Shown: piece after piece, positions 62,552-64,000 of the stretch
How positions within the stretch are numbered: position 1 is the first letter of the stretch
Layout: each line of letters begins with the position of its first letter
Assembly (NCBI RefSeq): GCF_002211305.1
Contig: NZ_LOKW01000025.1
Location: 372,001-436,000 of the forward strand
Reading direction: 5' to 3'
DNA from: Rhizobium sp. R634
Lineage (GTDB): Bacteria > Pseudomonadota > Alphaproteobacteria > Rhizobiales > Rhizobiaceae
DNA: 64,000 nt
Program-made: the position numbers and the translations under genes
The notes under the pieces: model-generated
Databases searched by the model: none
Told to the model about the DNA's origin: nothing
Seen by the model: the letters and a program-made list of their open reading frames with translations, nothing else

Positions 62552-62706
62552 GGATATCCTCTTGTACGAGATATGGCGGACATCATTCATTTCGAATGAC
62601 GGGGATCTTCATAGCGAAGTTTATCCGCCTTGTGCACCCTGATTGTTGGACGGTCCTGCCGGCCTTGCGCGAGGGGCGAGGCGGCTTTCGCCACGCCCGG
62701 CATTCC

Positions 62707-64000
62707 TCAGTTGCGGGCGCGCCAGAAGGAGATCTGCTTGCGCACCTCGGAGGGCGCCGTGCCGCCGAAGCTCTTGCGGCTGGCGACGGATGCCTCGACC
62801 GTCAATACGTCATAGACCTTGTCGGTGATCGCGGAATGGATCGCCTGCAGGTCGGACAGCGACAGCTCGGCCAGGTCGCAGCCCTTGCTTTCGGCCAGCG
62901 CCACGGCGCGGCCGGTGACGTGATGGGCATCGCGGAAGGGCAGGCCCGCTTCGCGCACCAGCCAATCGGCAAGGTCGGTCGCCGTCGAGAAGCCCGAGCC
63001 GGCGGCAGCCTTCATGCGCGCGGTGTTGACGGTCATGTCGCGCACCATGCCGGTCATGGCGGCGATTGCCAGCTCCAGGCTCTCGGCCGCGTCGAAGACC
63101 TGTTCCTTGTCTTCCTGCATGTCCTTGGAATAGGCGAGCGGCAGGCCCTTCATGATCGTCAGCAGCGCAATCAGCGAGCCGTTGATGCGGCCGGTCTTGG
63201 CGCGCACCAGTTCGGCTGCGTCAGGGTTCTTCTTCTGCGGCATGATGGAGGAACCGGTCGAGAAGGCGTCGGACAGGCGCACGAAGCCGAACTGCGGCGT
63301 CGACCAGATGACGATCTCTTCCGCCAGGCGCGACAGGTGCATGCCTGCAATCGCGGCGATCGACAGGAACTCGATGGCGAAGTCGCGGTCGGAGACTGTG
63401 TCGATGGAGTTGCGGGTCGGCTCGCGGAAACCGAGCGCCTTGGCGGTCATGTGGCGATCGATCGGATAACCGGTGCCGGCCAGCGCAGCAGCGCCGATCG
63501 GGCTTTCGTCCAGGTGCTCGATGGCGTGGCGTACACGCGAGCGGTCGCGCCCGAACATTTCGACATAGGCCATGCAGTGATGGCCGAAAGTGACCGGCTG
63601 GGCGGTCTGCAGGTGGGTGAAGCCCGGCATGACGCTTTCGGCATGTTCCTCGGCGCGGTCGAGGAAGGCGGCGATCAGGCCGGTCAGCATCCGCTCGGTT
63701 TTCTGCAGCTCTTCCTTCACCCAGAGGCGGAAGTCGAGCGCCACCTGGTCGTTGCGCGAGCGAGCGGTGTGCAGCCGGCCGGCCGCCGGTCCGATCAGCG
63801 TCGCCAGGCGCGCTTCGATGTTCATGTGGATGTCTTCGAGCCGGCGCGAGAATTCGAAATTGCCGCTTTCGATTTCTGACAGGATCGTGTTTAGCCCGTG
63901 AACGATCTTGTCCTTATCGTCCGACGAAATGATCCCCTGATGGGCGAGCATCGTCGCATGGGCGACCGAACCGCGGATATCCTGTGCGAATAGCTTCTTG
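62707..64000 (-). CDS. argH: Argininosuccinate lyase (5' end outside the window)
   Basis: The C-terminal 431 or so residues of ArgH, which splits argininosuccinate into arginine and fumarate. The frame is open to the window edge (the last visible residues read [16 protein letters not shown] before an internal Met), so the true start is beyond 64000. Landmarks are [35 protein letters not shown] (active-site His) and the signature [12 protein letters not shown]. The full family length is about 465. It is the first gene of the row reaching lysA. Confidence 0.95.
   Translation of the reverse strand, partial: KKLFAQDIRGSVAHATMLAHQGIISSDDKDKIVHGLNTILSEIESGNFEFSRRLEDIHMNIEARLATLIGPAAGRLHTARSRNDQVALDFRLWVKEELQKTERMLTGLIAAFLDRAEEHAESVMPGFTHLQTAQPVTFGHHCMAYVEMFGRDRSRVRHAIEHLDESPIGAAALAGTGYPIDRHMTAKALGFREPTRNSIDTVSDRDFAIEFLSIAAIAGMHLSRLAEEIVIWSTPQFGFVRLSDAFSTGSSIMPQKKNPDAAELVRAKTGRINGSLIALLTIMKGLPLAYSKDMQEDKEQVFDAAESLELAIAAMTGMVRDMTVNTARMKAAAGSGFSTATDLADWLVREAGLPFRDAHHVTGRAVALAESKGCDLAELSLSDLQAIHSAITDKVYDVLTVEASVASRKSFGGTAPSEVRKQISFWRARN

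Overview
The window looks like a stretch of chromosome from a fast-growing Rhizobiales species, most likely Rhizobium of the leguminosarum/etli group. The evidence is the high-GC coding style, the ALAS-type hemA, the cobST cobaltochelatase pair, cpdR, DUF982, DUF2125, DUF2937 and TIGR02302 proteins, and short mosaic intergenic repeats with two palindromes like those known from rhizobia. The species is inferred from memory of gene content, not from a search. I saw no phage, IS element, integrase, CRISPR array or plasmid-type module. Nearly everything is core housekeeping plus two sugar or organic-acid uptake cassettes.

Layout. 1-9 kb: an Lrp/AsnC regulator, then tamA-tamB (outer-membrane assembly, minus strand), whose TamB carries seven in-register 107-residue units, and a glycine-zipper lipoprotein. 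9.4-10.7 kb: hemA with a strong terminator. 10.8-18.1 kb: a LacI regulator with two operator palindromes in its promoter, followed by an ABC sugar transporter (binding protein, two permeases, ATPase) enclosing a GH127 beta-L-arabinofuranosidase. 18.1-22.4 kb: dxr and a set of small secreted, membrane or DUF proteins, ending in tRNA-Arg(CCT). 22.5-30.5 kb: an M20 amidohydrolase, a D-Ala-D-Ala carboxypeptidase with a His-rich CobW-type metallochaperone, and a DctPQM TRAP transporter with an FCD-GntR regulator.

30.5-37.9 kb: tusA and an L,D-transpeptidase, a small membrane protein-xerD-accA, then aroK-aroB-corC-like and bolA. 38-43.5 kb: a J-domain protein, cobS-cobT, a phytase-like secreted protein and a P-loop kinase. 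43.5-48.5 kb: yhhQ, rpmB, a DUF3108 protein, a DMT exporter, a DUF985 cupin, gloB and a methyltransferase. 48.5-53.6 kb: hisC-tyrC-GNAT, DUF2125, a ChaC-like cyclotransferase and plsC. 53.6-58.3 kb: a YdcF protein, ftsX/ftsE, a membrane protein, hpt and cpdR. 58.3-64 kb: a TIGR02302 protein, lysA, a small lipoprotein and argH, which runs off the right edge.

The most notable non-gene signals are: three copies of a ~105-bp two-palindrome repeat, each of which begins exactly at, and supplies, the TAA stop of the gene before it; the LacI operator pair and the apparent CTG start of that regulator; the exact 321-bp period inside tamB; a compact hairpin/pseudoknot candidate covering the yhhQ ribosome site; and two small membrane proteins (50 and 58 aa). 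No clearly new multi-gene system is visible. The best candidates for new biology are these repeat and leader structures and the beta-L-arabinofuranoside cassette.
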